DNA of 49,170 nt, taken from CAYRWM01 sp964428055. Lineage in GTDB: Bacteria > Bacillota > Clostridia > Christensenellales > Christensenellaceae. Under the pieces are notes generated by a model. That model saw only the letters and a list, made by a program, of their open reading frames with translations. It was not told the origin of the DNA and did no database searches. This document shows, one piece after another, positions 22,675-31,179 of the stretch. The translations under genes and the position numbers were made by a program. The stretch covers positions 1-49,170 of the forward strand of contig CAYRWM010000010.1 of NCBI GenBank assembly GCA_964428055.1. The letters are read 5' to 3'. Within the stretch, counting starts at the first letter, position 1; each line of letters opens with the position of its first letter.

Positions 22675-24993
22675 TCACTTTACGCTGAATATGAGAGCAC
22701 CTGTCGACGGATACGGCCATACCTTCTTGTCGCATATGACCTCGAGAGAATCGACAGATTTTCTTAAAGACGCCATTAAGGGAACTATCATATCCCTGCA
22801 GAACTCGGCCTGCTCGATCGGGACCTTCAGGGTTGAGAGCGTTTCCACAGCGTCATCCAACAGCGCTGTCCCTTCCGAGATCTCCGCCATCAGTCCGTCC
22901 ACCTTTTCCAGTATCCTTATCTCTGTATCGGCCGGCAGCGAACATCTCGATTTACCCTCCACACATTTTGTAAGGAGTTCTTCGTACTTGAATCCGGCGG
23001 GCATGATATCCTGACGCGCCATACGCACCATGCAATTGGCTTCTATGTGGAGTATCTTGGCGTAATCTTCCAGCATTATATCCGTACGGGATATGACTTC
23101 GTTCCTGGTGAAAACGCCGTGCTTTACGAACAGGTCGATATTCTTCTCATCCCTGAACGTCGGGATGGCGTCGGCCCCGGTGCGGAGATTCAGAAGACCG
23201 CGCCTTTCGGCTTCATCCTCCCACTCACCTGTATAGTTATTGCCGTCGAAGAGTATCCTTTTATGTTCCTTTATGACTCTGCTCATCAGCTTTTCGCAGG
23301 CTTTAGTGAAGTCCTTCTTGCCTTTGAGCTCTTCGTAAAACTGCGAGAACTCCTCAGCCACTATGGTGTTGAGTATAAAGTTGGCCCCGGCAATGGACTG
23401 CGACGAACCCAGCATACGGAACTCGAACTTGTTGCCTGTAAAAGCGAACGGGGAAGTCCTGTTTCTGTCGGATGAATCCTTTCTTATCTCCGGAAGCGAG
23501 TGCACGCCTGTCTTCAGGGATCTTTCTCTTTCTCCTTTATAGTCCTCGCCCTTTTCTATAGACGCTATGATATCTGACAGTTCTTCGCCGAGATACATGG
23601 AGATTATTGCGGGAGGAGCTTCGGCCGCACCGAGTCTGTTGTCGTTGCCGGCGGTAGCCGCAGCCATCCTTAAAAGATCCTGATACTCGTCCACAGCTTT
23701 GATGACAGCGCACAGTATGAGAAGGAACCTCAGGTTCTTTGCAGGCTCCTTTCCGGGCTTAAGGAGATTCTCTCCCGTATCGGCCGTCAGAGACCAGTTG
23801 TTGTGCTTGCCTGAACCGTTTATGCCCCTGAAAGGTTTTTCATGGAGCAGGCAGGCCATGTCATGCCGCTGCGCGACTGTCTTGAGCTTTTCCATCGTGA
23901 GCTGATTGTGGTCTGTCGCCACATTGACCTCCTCAAACACGGGAGCCAGCTCGTGCTGTGCGGGAGCGACTTCATTATGCTCGGTTTTGGCGGGTATTCC
24001 CAGTTTCCAGAGTTCCCTGTCAAGATCCTTCATGAAAGCCGCGACCCTGGGCTTTATCATACCGAAGTAATGATCCTCCAGCTCCTGGCCTTTGGGAGGC
24101 ATAGCTCCGAAAAGAGTCCTGCCGGTGTACAGCAGATCCCGTCTGTTGTAGTAAACGTTCCTGTCTATAAGGAAGTATTCCTGCTCGGCTCCGACCGATG
24201 CGCATACCTTCTTTATCCTGTTTCCAGGGAACAGCGACAGCAGTTTGACCGCTTCCGTGTCGAGCGCCTCGAGAGATCTTAATAGAGGCGTCTTCTTGTC
24301 GAGCGCTTCGCCCGAATAAGAACAGAAAGCGGTAGGTATGCAGAGCGTGCCGTCCTTTATGAAAGCATATGACGTCGGATCCCATGCGGTATATCCTCTG
24401 GCTTCAAATGTTGCCCTGAGGCCGCCCGAGGGAAAACTGGAAGCGTCAGGCTCGCCCTTAATGAGCTCCTTTCCCGAAAACTCCATTATTACCTTGTCGC
24501 CGTGAGGCTTTAAGAAGCAGTCATGCTTTTCGGCCGTTATGCCGGTCATTGGCTGGAACCAGTGAGTGAAGTGCGTTGCGCCCTTCTGTATAGCCCAGTC
24601 CTTCATTGCATTAGCTATAACATCTGCTATGGCAGGCGTAAGATCGTGTCCGAGATCGATGCTCTCCTTGAGCATCCTGTACGTACGCTCGGGAAGTCTC
24701 TCTCTCATGACGCTGTCCGAAAAGACCATGGAACCGAATTCCGCTTCTATCTCACTCTTCGGCGTTTCAGCGGATATATCAGGCAGCTGCGCGATCCGTC
24801 CTTCCCTGCCGAGCAGATAATCGACCGTGAGACCGAACCTGTCGGCTATGCCGGTCAGCGTTTCGGATGAAGGCTCTCTCTTTCCGGATTCCCACATGCC
24901 CACAGTGCCGGTGGATACGCCGAGTATCTCCGCAAACTGGGCCTGCGTCATACCGTTCTGCCTTCTTATATCAGCTATTCTCTTGGAAAACAT
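22675..24993 (-). CDS. glnN: Type III glutamine synthetase with N-terminal XRE DNA-binding domain
   Basis: A 772-aa protein in one open frame. Residues 1-64 are an XRE helix-turn-helix (KRIADIRRQNGMTQAQFAEI, VSTGTVGMWESGKREPSSET), followed by a linker of about 20 residues. From about residue 85 (FGSMVFSDSVMRERLP) on comes an entire GSIII of normal length (about 690 aa). Its catalytic motifs are kept: SVGAEQEYFLID, EHNEVAPAQHELAP, NQLTMEKLK, INGSGKHNNWS, FRMLGSSQSI. It makes glutamine from glutamate, ammonia and ATP. Ordinary GSIII has no DNA-binding domain, so this enzyme may sense nitrogen status and bind its own promoter. AGGAGG precedes the ATG of the XRE part, and no start with a good site lies at the GSIII junction. 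Confidence 0.92.
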   Translation of the reverse strand: MFSKRIADIRRQNGMTQAQFAEILGVSTGTVGMWESGKREPSSETLTGIADRFGLTVDYLLGREGRIAQLPDISAETPKSEIEAEFGSMVFSDSVMRERLPERTYRMLKESIDLGHDLTPAIADVIANAMKDWAIQKGATHFTHWFQPMTGITAEKHDCFLKPHGDKVIMEFSGKELIKGEPDASSFPSGGLRATFEARGYTAWDPTSYAFIKDGTLCIPTAFCSYSGEALDKKTPLLRSLEALDTEAVKLLSLFPGNRIKKVCASVGAEQEYFLIDRNVYYNRRDLLYTGRTLFGAMPPKGQELEDHYFGMIKPRVAAFMKDLDRELWKLGIPAKTEHNEVAPAQHELAPVFEEVNVATDHNQLTMEKLKTVAQRHDMACLLHEKPFRGINGSGKHNNWSLTADTGENLLKPGKEPAKNLRFLLILCAVIKAVDEYQDLLRMAAATAGNDNRLGAAEAPPAIISMYLGEELSDIIASIEKGEDYKGERERSLKTGVHSLPEIRKDSSDRNRTSPFAFTGNKFEFRMLGSSQSIAGANFILNTIVAEEFSQFYEELKGKKDFTKACEKLMSRVIKEHKRILFDGNNYTGEWEDEAERRGLLNLRTGADAIPTFRDEKNIDLFVKHGVFTRNEVISRTDIMLEDYAKILHIEANCMVRMARQDIMPAGFKYEELLTKCVEGKSRCSLPADTEIRILEKVDGLMAEISEGTALLDDAVETLSTLKVPIEQAEFCRDMIVPLMASLRKSVDSLEVICDKKVWPYPSTGALIFSVK

Positions 24994-25008
24994 AGCGTAT
25001 AATCCTCC

Positions 25009-25048
25009 TGTTATGACACAATTATAACAGAATGTGAGTAATATGCAA
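25009..25048 (-). promoter_or_regulatory. Promoter and inverted-repeat operator of the XRE-GSIII gene
   Basis: Minus strand TTGCAT (25043-25048), 16 bp, TATAAT (25021-25026) with TG extension. The inverted repeat TGTTAT/ATAACA (25009-25029, 9-bp centre) covers the -10 box and start site. A second wide pair, TGTGAG/CTCACA, flanks the upstream AT-rich stretch. The first is a good candidate for binding by the fused XRE domain. Confidence 0.6.
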
Positions 25049-25100
25049 GCATTAATTTAAAATAATATGGAAATTCTCACAAATTGTTGTTTTCTCAACA

Positions 25101-25136
25101 AAAAAACAACATCCTGTGTATTACAGGATGCTGTTT
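25101..25136 (-). terminator. Terminator of argS-serS
   Basis: CATCCTG / CAGGATG stem extended by AACA/TGTT pairs, followed on the minus strand by a T-run. It is 16 bp past the serS stop. Confidence 0.85.
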
Positions 25137-25151
25137 GTTGTATTTCAGTGC

Positions 25152-26423
25152 TTATTTCACGCCTCTTATGACATCCGTGCCCACGAAATCTCTCAGGACT
25201 TCAGGAACTACCACGGAACCGTCTTCCTGCTGGAAGTTCTCCATGATGGCTGCAAGCGTTCTTCCGACCGCGAGACCGCTGCCGTTCAGGGTATGTACGA
25301 ATCTCGGCTTTCCGTCCTCGCCGCGGAACCTGATGTTCGCTCTTCTCGCCTGGTAATCCTCGAAGTTCGAGCATGATGAGATCTCAACGTATCTGTTATA
25401 GCTCGGCATCCAAACTTCTATATCGTATGTCATCGCGGATGAGAATCCGAGGTCTCCGCCGCAAAGTCTCACGACCCTGTAGGGCAGACCTAACTGCTGG
25501 AGTATATACTCAGCGTCGTTTGTCAGCTTTTCCAGTTCCTCATAACTGCTGTCCGGATGCACGAACTTGACCAGTTCCACCTTGTTGAACTGATGCTGCC
25601 TTATTATGCCTCTCGTGTCCTTGCCCGCACTGCCGGCCTCGCCCCTGAAGCAGGGAGTAAATGCGCAGTGATATATCGGAAGGAGGCTGCCGTCCAGTAT
25701 CTCGCCCCTGTAAAGGTTTGTGACGGGAACTTCGGCGGTAGGTATCAGATAATAATCCGTCCCTTCGACATGATACATATCCTCGGCGAACTTGGGAAGC
25801 TGGCCGGTTCCTATCATTGAATGTCTGTGGGCGAGTATCGGAGGTCCTACTTCAATGTATCCGTGCTTTAAGTGGCTGTTGAGCATGAATGCCGTTATGG
25901 CTCTGTCGAGTCTCGCACCGTTGCCGTACAGGAAATTGAATCTCGCACCCGTTACTTTCGCTGCCCTCTCGAAATCTATTATTCCTAAGGCTTCGCCCAG
26001 ATCCCAGTGGGGTTTGGGTTCAAACGCGAACTTGGTGGGCTCTCCGAACTTGCGGAGTTCCTGGTTCTCCGTATCGTCCTTTCCCTTAATGACATCCTTA
26101 TACGGAACATTCGGGATATCGAGCAGCATGGTCTTTATGCTTTCTTCCGTTTCGGAAACCATAGCGTCGAGCGACTTTATCCTGTCGGACGTCTCCTTCA
26201 TCTCTTTCATGAGTTCCGTCGTGTCCTGCCCCTGCTTTTTCATCATGGGGATCTCCTTGGACACCTTGTTCCTCTTTGCCTTTAAGGATTCCGTCTCGGT
26301 CAGAAGAGCTCTTCTCTTCTCGTCCTCTGCTATGACCGCATCGAGATCGTATGTCTTGCAGCGTTTCGAGAGGCCCGCTGCAACTTCATCTTTCTGTTCC
26401 CTTATCCTTTTAAGTTCTAACAT
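25152..26423 (-). CDS. serS: Seryl-tRNA synthetase
   Basis: A 423-aa class II synthetase. About residues 1-100 form the N-terminal coiled-coil arm that reads the long variable arm of tRNA-Ser. The catalytic core has motif 2 in FRGEAGSAGKDTRGIIRQHQF and motif 3 in LNGSGLAVGRTLAAIMENFQ. It is cytosolic and charges tRNA-Ser, one of which is encoded at the right end of this window. It lies 24 bp downstream of argS in one operon. No T-box leader is present between them. Confidence 0.96.
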   Translation of the reverse strand: MLELKRIREQKDEVAAGLSKRCKTYDLDAVIAEDEKRRALLTETESLKAKRNKVSKEIPMMKKQGQDTTELMKEMKETSDRIKSLDAMVSETEESIKTMLLDIPNVPYKDVIKGKDDTENQELRKFGEPTKFAFEPKPHWDLGEALGIIDFERAAKVTGARFNFLYGNGARLDRAITAFMLNSHLKHGYIEVGPPILAHRHSMIGTGQLPKFAEDMYHVEGTDYYLIPTAEVPVTNLYRGEILDGSLLPIYHCAFTPCFRGEAGSAGKDTRGIIRQHQFNKVELVKFVHPDSSYEELEKLTNDAEYILQQLGLPYRVVRLCGGDLGFSSAMTYDIEVWMPSYNRYVEISSCSNFEDYQARRANIRFRGEDGKPRFVHTLNGSGLAVGRTLAAIMENFQQEDGSVVVPEVLRDFVGTDVIRGVK

Positions 26424-26447
26424 CTCAATCTATCTCCAAATTATTGA

Positions 26448-28139
26448 TCACATTCTCTCGGGGGCTTTTATGCCCAGCAGATACAGACCCTGCTTAACAG
26501 TCTGTTTGACTGCCTTTGTCAGCATTATCCTCGCCGCCGTCTTTCCCTCGTCCTCATCTATTATGCGCGTATCGTAGTAATACTTGTTGAAGTACTGGCA
26601 GAGCAGCGTCACCCATCTGGTTATTACAGACGGCTCGTTCTTTTCGCATGCGGTCTTTACCGCAGATGAGAACTCAGATATCTGCTTTACGACAGCGAAA
26701 GCATCGGGCTCGTTGAACACCGAATAATCGGGGGACGAGCAGTCGCCCTCATACTTCCTAAGCACACTCGCGGCCCTGACGTGTGTATACTGGACGTAAG
26801 GTCCCGTCTCTCCGTCGAAATTGAGCACCCTGTCAAGAGAGAAGGATATGTCCTTTATCCTTCCTGCCGACAGCGTGGAATATATGACGGCTCCGACGCC
26901 GATATCATGCGCCGTCTGCTCCTTGTCTTCAAGGTCAGGGTTCTTCTCGTTTATCGTCTCGAGAGTCTTCTTGACGGCCGCGTTCAGAACGTCTATCAGA
27001 AGAACGACCTTGCCCTTTCTGGTGGAGAGTGTATCTCCGCCCTCAAGCGAAACCATGCCGAAGGCGACGTGCTCGCAGTCTTTAGCCCATTCCCTGCCCA
27101 TTTTTTTAAGCACGGCGAACAGCTGCTTGAAATGCAGAGACTGCTGATACGCGACTACGTACAGACTCTTCGCGAAATCGAAGGTATCGTGCCTGTACTG
27201 CGCCGCCGCAAGATCTCTCGTGCAGTAAAGGGTCGCACCGTCGCTCTTTAATATTATCGCGGGCGGTATGTTCTCCTCGTCAAGACGTACGATATACGCG
27301 CCCTCGTCCTGTTCGAGCAGACCCTTTTCCTTAAGTTCATCCACTATGGGATCCATTTTGTCATTATAGAAACTCTCGCCCGTATAGTGGTCAAACTCTA
27401 TATCGAGCATCGAGTAAACTTTCTTTGCCTCACGGAGCGTCAGCTCGGAGAACCAGTTGAAGATACGGAGGGCTTCCTCATCGCCGTCCTCTATCTTCTT
27501 GAACCAGGCACGACCCTCGTCATTGAGCGAATCGTCCTTCTCGGCTTCCTCGTGGAACTTAACGTAAAGCTCCAGCATCGCGGAAACACTGTCCTTCTCT
27601 ATCTTCTCATCGTCGCCCCAGAGTTTATAGGCCGCGATGAGCTTGCCGAACTGCGTTCCCCAGTCGCCCAGATGGTTTATACCTACGGGATTGTATCCCA
27701 TGTACTTATATATCCTGTAGAGCGAATTGCCGATCGCCGTTGACGACAGATGCCCTATATGGAAAGGCTTGGCTATGTTAACAGAAGAATAGTCAATGCA
27801 TACGTTGCGGCCCTGCCCCTCTTCGGAACTGCCGTAGGACTCATTCGAGAGGACGTCACCTAATACGCCCGCTGAAAAAGCGGCGTTGTCGAAATAAAAG
27901 TTCAGGTATCCGCCCGCTGTCTTTATCTCCCTTATGCCGTCTATCTCAAGACCTTCCGAAAGCGCTTCCGCGATCTTCGGAGGAGCCATGCGCATAGTCC
28001 TGGCAAGCTTAAAGCAGGGGAGCGCGCAGTCTCCCATAGCGGGATCCGGAGGGATCTCAAGCATGTTCCTTATGTCTTCCGCCGTTAAGCCCTCGGTCTT
28101 TTCGGACAGCTTTTCAGATATGCCAGCAAATAAGTCCAT
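26448..28139 (-). CDS. argS: Arginyl-tRNA synthetase
   Basis: A 563-aa class I synthetase starting MDLFAGISEKL; GAAAGG lies ten bases upstream. An open frame continues for 37 codons to 28250, but that part is hydrophobic, covers a terminator and lacks a ribosome binding site. The HIGH motif is FHIGHLSS; the KMSKS equivalent is LSTRKGK, as in many ArgRS where the first lysine is lost; the N-terminal additional domain and the C-terminal anticodon domain (YVQYTHVRAASVLRKY) are present. It is the first gene of argS-serS. Confidence 0.95.
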   Translation of the reverse strand: MDLFAGISEKLSEKTEGLTAEDIRNMLEIPPDPAMGDCALPCFKLARTMRMAPPKIAEALSEGLEIDGIREIKTAGGYLNFYFDNAAFSAGVLGDVLSNESYGSSEEGQGRNVCIDYSSVNIAKPFHIGHLSSTAIGNSLYRIYKYMGYNPVGINHLGDWGTQFGKLIAAYKLWGDDEKIEKDSVSAMLELYVKFHEEAEKDDSLNDEGRAWFKKIEDGDEEALRIFNWFSELTLREAKKVYSMLDIEFDHYTGESFYNDKMDPIVDELKEKGLLEQDEGAYIVRLDEENIPPAIILKSDGATLYCTRDLAAAQYRHDTFDFAKSLYVVAYQQSLHFKQLFAVLKKMGREWAKDCEHVAFGMVSLEGGDTLSTRKGKVVLLIDVLNAAVKKTLETINEKNPDLEDKEQTAHDIGVGAVIYSTLSAGRIKDISFSLDRVLNFDGETGPYVQYTHVRAASVLRKYEGDCSSPDYSVFNEPDAFAVVKQISEFSSAVKTACEKNEPSVITRWVTLLCQYFNKYYYDTRIIDEDEGKTAARIMLTKAVKQTVKQGLYLLGIKAPERM

Positions 28140-28176
28140 TTGAGCCGAACCTTTCAAAAAATAAAATACAGGTAAT

Positions 28177-28185
28177 AATATACCA
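28177..28185 (-). promoter_or_regulatory. Extended -10 promoter of argS-serS
   Basis: Minus strand TGGTATATT, an extended -10 with TATATT. The -35 region is only a weak TTATTT. The same TGGTATATT stands before the mini-WYL gene at 31050-31058. Confidence 0.5.
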
Positions 28186-28209
28186 TACAAAACGCCAAAA
28201 ATAAAGAAA

Positions 28210-28241
28210 ATGCTGCGTCCGGAATGCGCCGGATACAGCAT
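28210..28241 (-). terminator. Terminator after dut
   Basis: ATGCTG..TCCGG / CCGGA..CAGCAT stem with an internal mismatch, followed on the minus strand by TTTTC. It ends the cda-dut operon 30 bp past the stop. Confidence 0.75.
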
Positions 28242-28270
28242 AATAATCATATTTTTCGGTTATTTACGGA

Positions 28271-28708
28271 TCATCTCTTGCCGGTCGAGCCGAATCCCCC
28301 CGCGCCGCGCTCGGTATCGCTTAATTCATCGCACTCGATATAGTCCGCCATGACGACCGGCATTATTATCATCTGGGCTATCCTGTCGCCTTTTCTGACC
28401 TGCTTTACGGACGCGCTGTGATTATGCAGAGCTATATAGAATTCACCGCGGTAATCGGAGTCGACTACGCCGACCTTGTTCGCGGGAGCCAGCCCTTCCT
28501 TGGATGCGAGTCCGCTCCTGGCAAAAATAAAGCCGGCATATCCTTCCGGGATCTCCGCGCTGATGCCTATCGGTATAAAAGCGGTCTCGCCCGGGGGTAT
28601 CATTACAGTCTCATCCGGGCATGCGTACAGATCCGCTCCTGCGGAAAACTCGGAGCCTCTTTTGGGGAGCATAGCGTCCTGTCTTATCTTTTTGATCTTT
28701 ATCTCCAT
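28271..28708 (-). CDS. dut: dUTP diphosphatase
   Basis: A 145-aa trimeric dUTPase with all five motifs: SAGADLYA, ARSGLASKEG, GVVDSDYRGE, RKGDRIAQMII and the C-terminal RGAGGFGSTG. It splits dUTP into dUMP and pyrophosphate, keeping uracil out of DNA and feeding dTMP synthesis. Its ATG overlaps the stop of the cdaR gene by one base, so it is translated with the cda genes. It takes the place where glmM stands in many Firmicutes. Confidence 0.95.
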   Translation of the reverse strand: MEIKIKKIRQDAMLPKRGSEFSAGADLYACPDETVMIPPGETAFIPIGISAEIPEGYAGFIFARSGLASKEGLAPANKVGVVDSDYRGEFYIALHNHSASVKQVRKGDRIAQMIIMPVVMADYIECDELSDTERGAGGFGSTGKR

Positions 28709-29961
28709 CAGTTCTTCGTTATCTCTACTTCCACAGCCTCGGTCACGGATGAGATATCCAGATCAGCCTGGCTGTCACTTTCAAATTTTATAACTGCGGT
28801 GTGCACACCGGACTCGAATCCGGAAAGATCGATATATGCGCGCACCGAATCACTGCTGAGAGCCTTTAAGTCCACGGCAGACCCTCTTACTATCACATCG
28901 ACCGTCTCGGGGTTAACACTGCATTCAAGATTCGGATCAAGGTTCCTTACTTCCACGGGGACCGAACCGAATGACCTCTGGTCCTGGTGCTCCGCTATCT
29001 TGAATGTTGCGGTAACGCTCTCGGGGACTATGGCTATCGCTCCTTTAGGCAGTTCTACGCCGATCTGAACGGTCGTATCATACATGGCGCCTTCCAGCGA
29101 TGCCCTCTCCAGTTTTACTGCCTTTATACTCTCAAGGCTTTCCGCCTCGGCAGCGACCTTTATCACGTCGTCCGAAAGATCCACGTCTATTATCTCATAG
29201 CCGTCCGCGACTCCTTTTGCGTTGGCCATTATCTCGTCCTTGTCCAGCTGTATGGATACCGTCGGATAAATAGGCATCTCAACAATTACGGAAGGAAGGG
29301 CTCCGTAGTAATCCTCGCTGCTGACTACATTGCCGTCGTCAGTTGTGAGCGTTATGGTCCTGCTCTCCTTGTACGTGCTGTCCATGCCGGAAACATCGAC
29401 CACGACCACCGCTTTAGAGTAGTGCTCGACCTCGGACTGGGAACCTTCGACGACGACCGTATCCGTATCGGTTATGACATCGCCGTAGTAGAGATCGGGA
29501 TCATCGTTTCCTATGATCTGAACCTCGACCGGAACCTCTCTTTGCGCCAGATCCTCAACCGATACGGTGACCTTTGAAGGAGATACGGCTGACACACTGC
29601 CGCGGAGAGACCTCGCGCGGACGTTCAGGGTATACTCGCCGGCTGTCGTTATATTGGACATGTCGATGCTCGCTGTTATCTCGTCCTCCGTCAGTTTCTG
29701 AAGATCGCTTATCTCCGCCTCGACCGAAACATTGACTGAGGTTAAAAGATCATCCGGGCTTTCCGTCATGCAGAGACCCTTTTCGGCGAGAGTCTCCGCT
29801 CCTATGAAGGTAACGGGTATGTTCTCATACTCCTTTACACGGGTCGGATTCTCCTGGGCTATGACAAAGAACCACAAAAGAGCCGCTATCGCGAGCGATA
29901 TCAGCTTGAACATCCAGTCTTTTCTGAAAAAGTTGCCTATGGCTCTGAAAAAGGTGCTCAT
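28708..29961 (-). CDS. cdaR: YbbR-domain protein, regulator of CdaA
   Basis: A 417-aa membrane-anchored protein. One N-terminal helix (about 18-36, MFKLISLAIAALLWFFVIA) is followed by a long extracytoplasmic part of YbbR-type repeats (about four, each beginning with a VxVxVE-like strand). In Firmicutes CdaR binds and tunes the diadenylate cyclase CdaA. It overlaps cdaA by 4 bp (ATGA). Confidence 0.88.
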   Translation of the reverse strand: MSTFFRAIGNFFRKDWMFKLISLAIAALLWFFVIAQENPTRVKEYENIPVTFIGAETLAEKGLCMTESPDDLLTSVNVSVEAEISDLQKLTEDEITASIDMSNITTAGEYTLNVRARSLRGSVSAVSPSKVTVSVEDLAQREVPVEVQIIGNDDPDLYYGDVITDTDTVVVEGSQSEVEHYSKAVVVVDVSGMDSTYKESRTITLTTDDGNVVSSEDYYGALPSVIVEMPIYPTVSIQLDKDEIMANAKGVADGYEIIDVDLSDDVIKVAAEAESLESIKAVKLERASLEGAMYDTTVQIGVELPKGAIAIVPESVTATFKIAEHQDQRSFGSVPVEVRNLDPNLECSVNPETVDVIVRGSAVDLKALSSDSVRAYIDLSGFESGVHTAVIKFESDSQADLDISSVTEAVEVEITKN

Positions 29962-30806
29962 TTCTTACCGCCTATCCTGCGTCTGAACTTAGACACCTGC
30001 GGCTTGCCGCTGTTTTCATCGTTCTGAGCGGTCATGAAGAGATCCTCCAGCAGTTCCCTGATCGTACCCGAATCCATATCCCTGTGGAGTTCGCCGTCAT
30101 ACGCATACGAGATGACTCCTGTCTCCTCGGAGACGACTATCGTGTAGCTGTCGGATACTTCGGATACGCCGAGAGCCGCTCTGTGTCTCGTTCCGAGTTC
30201 GGACGATATATCCCTCTTGCTGGAAAGCGGCAGGAAGCATCCTGCTGCGGATATGCGTCCGTTTGTTATCACCATGGCTCCGTCGTGGAGCGGCGTATTG
30301 GGATAGAATATGTTCTCTACGAGCTGACTCGTGACCTTTGCTTCTATGTTTATGCCCGTCTCCCTTATATCAAGGAGCCCGGTCTTTCTCTCAATGACGA
30401 TCAGAGCGCCGGTCTTGTGGAGAGAGAGATTTGTAACGGCATGCGTAAGTTCCCTCACTATCTCCTCGCCCCGCTCTGTGTTGACGAAGGCCATGCCGAA
30501 TATCTTGGATGAACCGAGCTTCTCGAGCGCTCTCCTGATCTCCTGCTGGAACAGTATGACCATGACTATCGCAGATGCCGAGAGCAACCAGCTTAAGATC
30601 CACGATACCGTCTGGAAATTGAATATGGCAAAAACGACCGCGGCGATTATGATGACGCCCAGGCCCTTGAGCACGGCGAACGCACGCGTGCCCTTTGTTA
30701 TGCGTATAAGGGCATAGATGATCACCGCGACTATTATGATGTCGACTATGTCTTTCCATCCGAACTGGATGGCGCCGGATGCAAACGGCAGGAAGATATC
30801 AAACAT
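29958..30806 (-). CDS. cdaA: Diadenylate cyclase CdaA
   Basis: A 282-aa membrane enzyme that makes c-di-AMP from two ATP. Three N-terminal membrane helices (about 18-95) are followed by a DAC domain with the catalytic motifs LHDGAMVI and GTRHRAALG and the SER-like ligand region (SSKRDISSELG). c-di-AMP controls potassium and osmolyte balance and the cell wall. It stands behind the mini-WYL gene, 25 bp apart, and is coupled to cdaR. Confidence 0.95.
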   Translation of the reverse strand: MFDIFLPFASGAIQFGWKDIVDIIIVAVIIYALIRITKGTRAFAVLKGLGVIIIAAVVFAIFNFQTVSWILSWLLSASAIVMVILFQQEIRRALEKLGSSKIFGMAFVNTERGEEIVRELTHAVTNLSLHKTGALIVIERKTGLLDIRETGINIEAKVTSQLVENIFYPNTPLHDGAMVITNGRISAAGCFLPLSSKRDISSELGTRHRAALGVSEVSDSYTIVVSEETGVISYAYDGELHRDMDSGTIRELLEDLFMTAQNDENSGKPQVSKFRRRIGGKK

Positions 30807-30831
30807 CAGCCATCCTCATTTCTTAACGTGG

Positions 30832-31041
30832 TCACTCTTCCGGTATAACCGCACTCAGTATGTTTTCAAGTTTGAATTGTCTTAATGAATGCTTGGCGGT
30901 GCAGTATGCGAAGAGCTTTCCGCCGTCGATCTTTCTTACATAGACCCTGCGCTGAGTGAGACCCTCGGCCGAGTCATAAACTATAACAACCGGCCGGTCC
31001 AGTCTCTGCGCTGTTTTAAGAGTGGTCAAGACCATATCCAT
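30832..31041 (-). CDS. Stand-alone mini-WYL-like protein
   Basis: About 69 aa. The sequence RPVVIVYDSAEGLTQRRVYV, then KLFAYCTAKHSLRQFKLENI, looks like the core of a WYL domain (ligand-sensing beta barrel of YafY-like regulators) without any DNA-binding part. The first in-frame ATG (31059) lies inside the promoter -10 box, so translation probably begins at the ATG 31041 or 31035. No ribosome binding site precedes these, and the transcript should start at about 31043, so the mRNA may be leaderless. It shares a transcript with cdaA-cdaR-dut. WYL domains bind nucleotides or nucleic acids, so a c-di-AMP-related role is an idea only. Confidence 0.6.
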   Translation of the reverse strand: MDMVLTTLKTAQRLDRPVVIVYDSAEGLTQRRVYVRKIDGGKLFAYCTAKHSLRQFKLENILSAVIPEE

Positions 31042-31049
31042 ACACAATA

Positions 31050-31078
31050 AATATACCATACTTTGGGCGTTTTGTTAA
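31050..31078 (-). promoter_or_regulatory. Promoter of the mini-WYL-cdaA-cdaR-dut operon
   Basis: Minus strand TTAACA (31073-31078), 17 bp, TATATT (31050-31055) with TG extension. It is divergent from the acetate-kinase promoter. Confidence 0.7.
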
Positions 31079-31127
31079 TTTATACAGGCATAATTCACAC
31101 TATATACACATTTAGGCAAATTGATTT

Positions 31128-31156
31128 TTGACTTCTCCGGAATTAAACTATATATA
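31128..31156 (+). promoter_or_regulatory. Promoter of the acetate-kinase-like gene
   Basis: TTGACT, 17 bp, TATATA. The leader is about 17 nt with AAAGGA as the ribosome binding site before the ATG at 31180. Confidence 0.75.
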
Positions 31157-31179
31157 TCACTTTTAAAAGGACTTTAGAT

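Noticed and set aside
25009..25029. GlnR box before the glutamine synthetase gene
   Set aside because: The palindrome TGTTA...TAACA has an 11-bp centre instead of the 7 bp of the GlnR site, and the fused XRE domain is a better candidate binder.
28140..28250. N-terminal extension of ArgS by 37 codons
   Set aside because: The added part is hydrophobic, covers the dut terminator and the promoter, and is absent from the ArgRS family start.
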